Source: Candidatus Devosia phytovorans
Lineage (GTDB): Bacteria > Pseudomonadota > Alphaproteobacteria > Rhizobiales > Devosiaceae
DNA: 64,000 bases
Assembly (NCBI GenBank): GCA_029202405.1
Contig: CP119312.1
Location: 2,733,001-2,797,000 of the forward strand
Direction of reading: 5' to 3'
Made by a program: the position numbers and the translations under genes. The notes beneath the pieces are model-generated. The model worked only from the letters and a program-made list of their open reading frames with translations. It made no database searches and was not told the DNA's origin. Positions 61,878 to 64,000 of this stretch are shown piece by piece. Positions within the stretch are counted from its first letter, which is position 1, and each line of letters begins with the position of its first letter.

Positions 61878-62947
61878 AGTGGGGCTTTGGGCCCCAGGGC
61901 GTCACGCCATGGCGGGCTTATAGGGGATGGGTTTGGGGTGCGCAAGCGGGAAAAGGGCTTGTGGAAAAGGAGTTTGGATTATTCCGCATGCGCAATGCCA
62001 ATGCCCGCTTTTCCATCGCACAGGAGGTCGTTCGGAACTTTGCCATATTGTCAGCTCGAACAGCATTCGACCACTTAAGGCGCCCCCGCTTTTTTTCAGA
62101 TGGCGGCGAGAGGCATCGTCCCTAACTGATCTATCTGATGTTGGGCCAAGATCAGCGGCCTGGAGTATTCCGGCGCGGGGATTCCAGCAGCAGGCACTGC
62201 CCGACGGCCGGCAGCGGTCTATCCCTCACTATTTGGGCCTAGACAACCTCCTTGGCCCTTAGCCCTTAGCCCTTAGCCCTTAGCCCTTAGCCCTTGCCCT
62301 GGGCTCAAGGCCCAGGCCATTGCGCGGCTCGGTTTGCGACAATCAATACGAGATGCCGCGAGATCCCCATGGCATCAGGCCTTGTTTGCCGACAGCATTG
62401 CAGCCTGCAGCGAACCGACCCCGGCGCCTCGTGCGTGAGGGTGACATCTCAGGCCCAGTCCGAGATTGCACATTCTCCGCTGCGCATTCGAAAAGCCAGG
62501 CTTGCCACACTGCCGACAGCGTCCGGCAACAGGTTCCGAGGTCGCCCGAAAGGCGACTGGTCAGAAGTTGGCTGTGAGGCGAAGTGAACCTTGCCTTGCA
62601 AAACATGGGACTTGGGTTGATGTCCAAGCGGCTCCCGCCATAGACGATACCTGGTCATCATCATGGCGGCAGGTAGGGTATGCATGCCAGGCATGAGGTT
62701 GCCCATCCTGATGGGGGTATGTAGCGCATGCCGCTTTATCCGCAGGCCAACGCATTGGGCGGTATTCCTTTTGCCAGAGAACAACAGGTAGACCTGCAAC
62801 GGTGCGTGGGTGAACCACGAAAATGATCGTGGTCGTCGCGATGACGTATTCCGGCGCCTGCCGCTTTCGGAAACACATGCGTCGCTGTGAGGCCCACCTA
62901 TTGGAATGAAGCCCGCTACTCGGGGCAGATCAATTCGCCGGCTTTGC
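61878..62947. repeat. Long intergenic region with a tandem heptamer repeat
   Basis: About 1.07 kb with no supportable gene. At 62256-62290 the heptamer CCCTTAG is repeated five times perfectly, followed by a partial CCCTTG unit. The ORFs on both strands overlap each other with no domains and are likely shadows. Confidence 0.6.
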
Positions 62948-63133
62948 CTAGTTCTCGTCGTCGCCGTTTGACGTGATATCCCCGTCATCGCGCGGCTCAT
63001 CATCCCTTGCCGGAATGACGTAGCTGTCGCTCAGCCAGCGGTTGAGGTCGACGTCGGCGCAGCGTTTCGAGCAGAAGGGCTTCCACTCTTCCACCGTCGC
63101 GCGACCGCAGATGGGGCATTTGCGTGTCGACAT
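62948..63133 (-). CDS. yacG: DNA gyrase inhibitor YacG
   Basis: The 61-aa zinc protein MSTRKCPICGRATVEEWKPF, then CSKRCADVDLNRWL, has the YacG four-Cys zinc site (CxxC...CxxxC) and the conserved DLxRWL helix, with an acidic tail. The start overlaps the Maf stop codon (TGATG). YacG binds GyrB and blocks gyrase DNA binding. infA-maf-yacG is a conserved Hyphomicrobiales operon. Confidence 0.92.
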   Translation of the reverse strand: MSTRKCPICGRATVEEWKPFCSKRCADVDLNRWLSDSYVIPARDDEPRDDGDITSNGDDEN

Positions 63134-63765
63134 CAGATGCCCGAAGACTGGTTGAGCCAGTTGAAATGCACCGGATAGCCCTCGCCGGCGAGAACCTGGG
63201 CGGTCTCCATCAGCGGCAGGCCGACGACGCCGGTATAGGAGCCGGAGAGTTTGACCACAAAGGCACCGGCAATGCCCTGGATGGCATAGCCGCCGGCCTT
63301 GTCGCGCCATTCGGCACTCGCCAGATAGGCTTCCATTTCGCGGGTAGAGAGACGCTTGAACCGCAGGCGGGCTTCCACCAGGCGTTGACGCTTGGCACCC
63401 GAGGGCGTGAGCACGGTCAGCGCGGTATAGACGCGATGCGAACGACCCGAGAGCAGGCGCAGGCATTCGCTGGCCTCTTCCATGGTCTCGGCCTTGGGCA
63501 GGATGCGGCGGCCGACGGCCACGACCGTATCGGCGGCAAGCACCAGCGCACCCTGGCCAAAGCCGGCGGAACGGGCCTTGTGCTGGGCTGTCAGCGCCTT
63601 GAGATCGGCGAGGCGGGTCGCGAGCTTGCGCGGGAGTTCACCCTTTTCGGGCGTCTCATCGACATGGGCCGGAACCAGATGTTCGGGCTCGATGCCGATC
63701 TGGTTGAGCAGCGCAAGCCGGCGCGGCGAGGCGGAGGCCAGGATCAGATCCGGACGACTGGCCAT
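63133..63765 (-). CDS. maf: Maf-type nucleoside triphosphate pyrophosphatase
   Basis: The 210-aa Maf/Ham1-fold protein has the LILASASPRRLALLNQIGIE signature, LAADTVVAVG and GYAIQGIAGAFV motifs. It hydrolyses non-canonical or modified NTPs (dTTP/UTP-type). The gene starts 6 nt after infA and overlaps yacG by 1 nt. Confidence 0.92.
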   Translation of the reverse strand: MASRPDLILASASPRRLALLNQIGIEPEHLVPAHVDETPEKGELPRKLATRLADLKALTAQHKARSAGFGQGALVLAADTVVAVGRRILPKAETMEEASECLRLLSGRSHRVYTALTVLTPSGAKRQRLVEARLRFKRLSTREMEAYLASAEWRDKAGGYAIQGIAGAFVVKLSGSYTGVVGLPLMETAQVLAGEGYPVHFNWLNQSSGI

Positions 63766-63771
63766 CTCAGC

Positions 63772-63990
63772 CTACTTGAAGCGGTAGGTGATACGACCCT
63801 TGGTCAGGTCATAGGGCGTCATTTCGCACAGGACCTTGTCGCCAGCCAGAACGCGGATGCGGTTCTTGCGCATGCGGCCTGCCGTATGGGCAATGATCTC
63901 GTGCTCGTTTTCCAACTTGACGCGGAACGTCGCATTGGGGAGCAATTCAGTCACCACGCCCGGAAATTCGAGCACTTCTTCCTTCGCCAT
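63772..63990 (-). CDS. infA: Translation initiation factor IF-1
   Basis: The 72-aa OB-fold protein MAKEEVLEFPGVVTELLPNA carries HTAGRMRKNRIRVLAGDKV and LTKGRITYRFK, an exact IF-1 pattern. AGGAGA precedes the ATG. It blocks the ribosomal A site during initiation. First gene of the infA-maf-yacG operon in this window. Confidence 0.97.
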   Translation of the reverse strand: MAKEEVLEFPGVVTELLPNATFRVKLENEHEIIAHTAGRMRKNRIRVLAGDKVLCEMTPYDLTKGRITYRFK

Positions 63991-64000
63991 ACTGTCTCCT

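Noticed and set aside
62256..62290. Telomere-like repeat
   Set aside because: CCCTTAG only resembles telomeric CCCTAA. Five units in a bacterial chromosome are more simply a slippage tract.
62294..63003. Several overlapping ORFs on both strands in the 61.9-62.9 kb gap
   Set aside because: They overlap each other, lack ribosome sites and show no domain pattern.

Overview
The window reads as chromosome from an alphaproteobacterium of the order Hyphomicrobiales (Rhizobiales), with a Devosia-like gene repertoire. The basis is the high GC content, an Omp25/Omp31-type beta-barrel, several HWE-family histidine kinases, TadE/TadG proteins, an infA-maf-yacG operon, a siderophore-interacting protein with a heme TonB receptor behind a TGA-N9-TCA (RirA-like) box, and GGAAC-type (EcfG-like) promoter candidates. 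The genus is an inference. The order-level call is firmer.

Layout. 0-4 kb: envelope and stress genes (DUF2147-like, PilZ, porin-like barrel, two ferritin-like proteins, one frameshifted). 4-12 kb: a minus-strand signalling block with translational overlaps: an EAL phosphodiesterase with a degenerate GGDEF, a stand-alone BLUF photoreceptor, then a large CHASE3-GAF hybrid kinase with three receivers, CheR, CheB and a receiver-HWE kinase. 12.5-16 kb: metabolic genes (NAD epimerase, phosphotriesterase-like, VOC) and a secreted PRC-barrel-like protein. 16.4-18.6 kb: a periplasmic binding protein paired with a membrane diguanylate cyclase. 18.7-21.2 kb: three TadE/TadG genes. 21.27-22.83 kb: an IS1182-type element with a nonsense mutation. 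23.3-27.6 kb: heme and iron uptake (SIP flavoprotein, TonB receptor, HmuT). 28-33.3 kb: a scarred stretch with a PAS kinase, truncated RsbQ hydrolase, truncated receiver, SDR, FAD-monooxygenase pseudogene, DUF2256 and a frameshifted FeS-type photolyase. 33.4-47 kb: a FAS1 protein, a KaiC/HWE-kinase pair, a DUF4118 kinase, LuxR regulators (one with two HTH domains), NUDIX, GFA, and a GAF-PAS-GGDEF-EAL / GGDEF operon.

48-61.8 kb is a compact integrative element next to tRNA-Phe(GAA). It carries a tyrosine integrase, Arc-like and other small DNA-binding regulators with clear palindromic operators, an AlpA-like regulator, a prim-pol/helicase replication protein, and two oppositely oriented arrays of 9-bp iteron-like repeats beside the primase. 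Its only recognisable virion genes are a 1688-residue tail tape-measure protein with a lytic transglycosylase domain, the small gene before it, and a short tail-tip-like protein after it. No terminase, portal, capsid or lysis gene is present. This looks like a phage-satellite-type replicon that brings its own tape measure, and it is the most interesting part of the window. 61.9-64 kb returns to core chromosome (yacG, maf, infA).

Two themes recur. One is dense c-di-GMP, light and stress signalling (one intact-EAL protein beside BLUF, one GAF-PAS-GGDEF-EAL, two GGEEF cyclases, at least six histidine kinases). The other is genome decay and rearrangement: three frameshifts, one IS, a double-ended deletion scar, an FAD pseudogene, and a family of degenerate dispersed intergenic repeats of about 140 bp.
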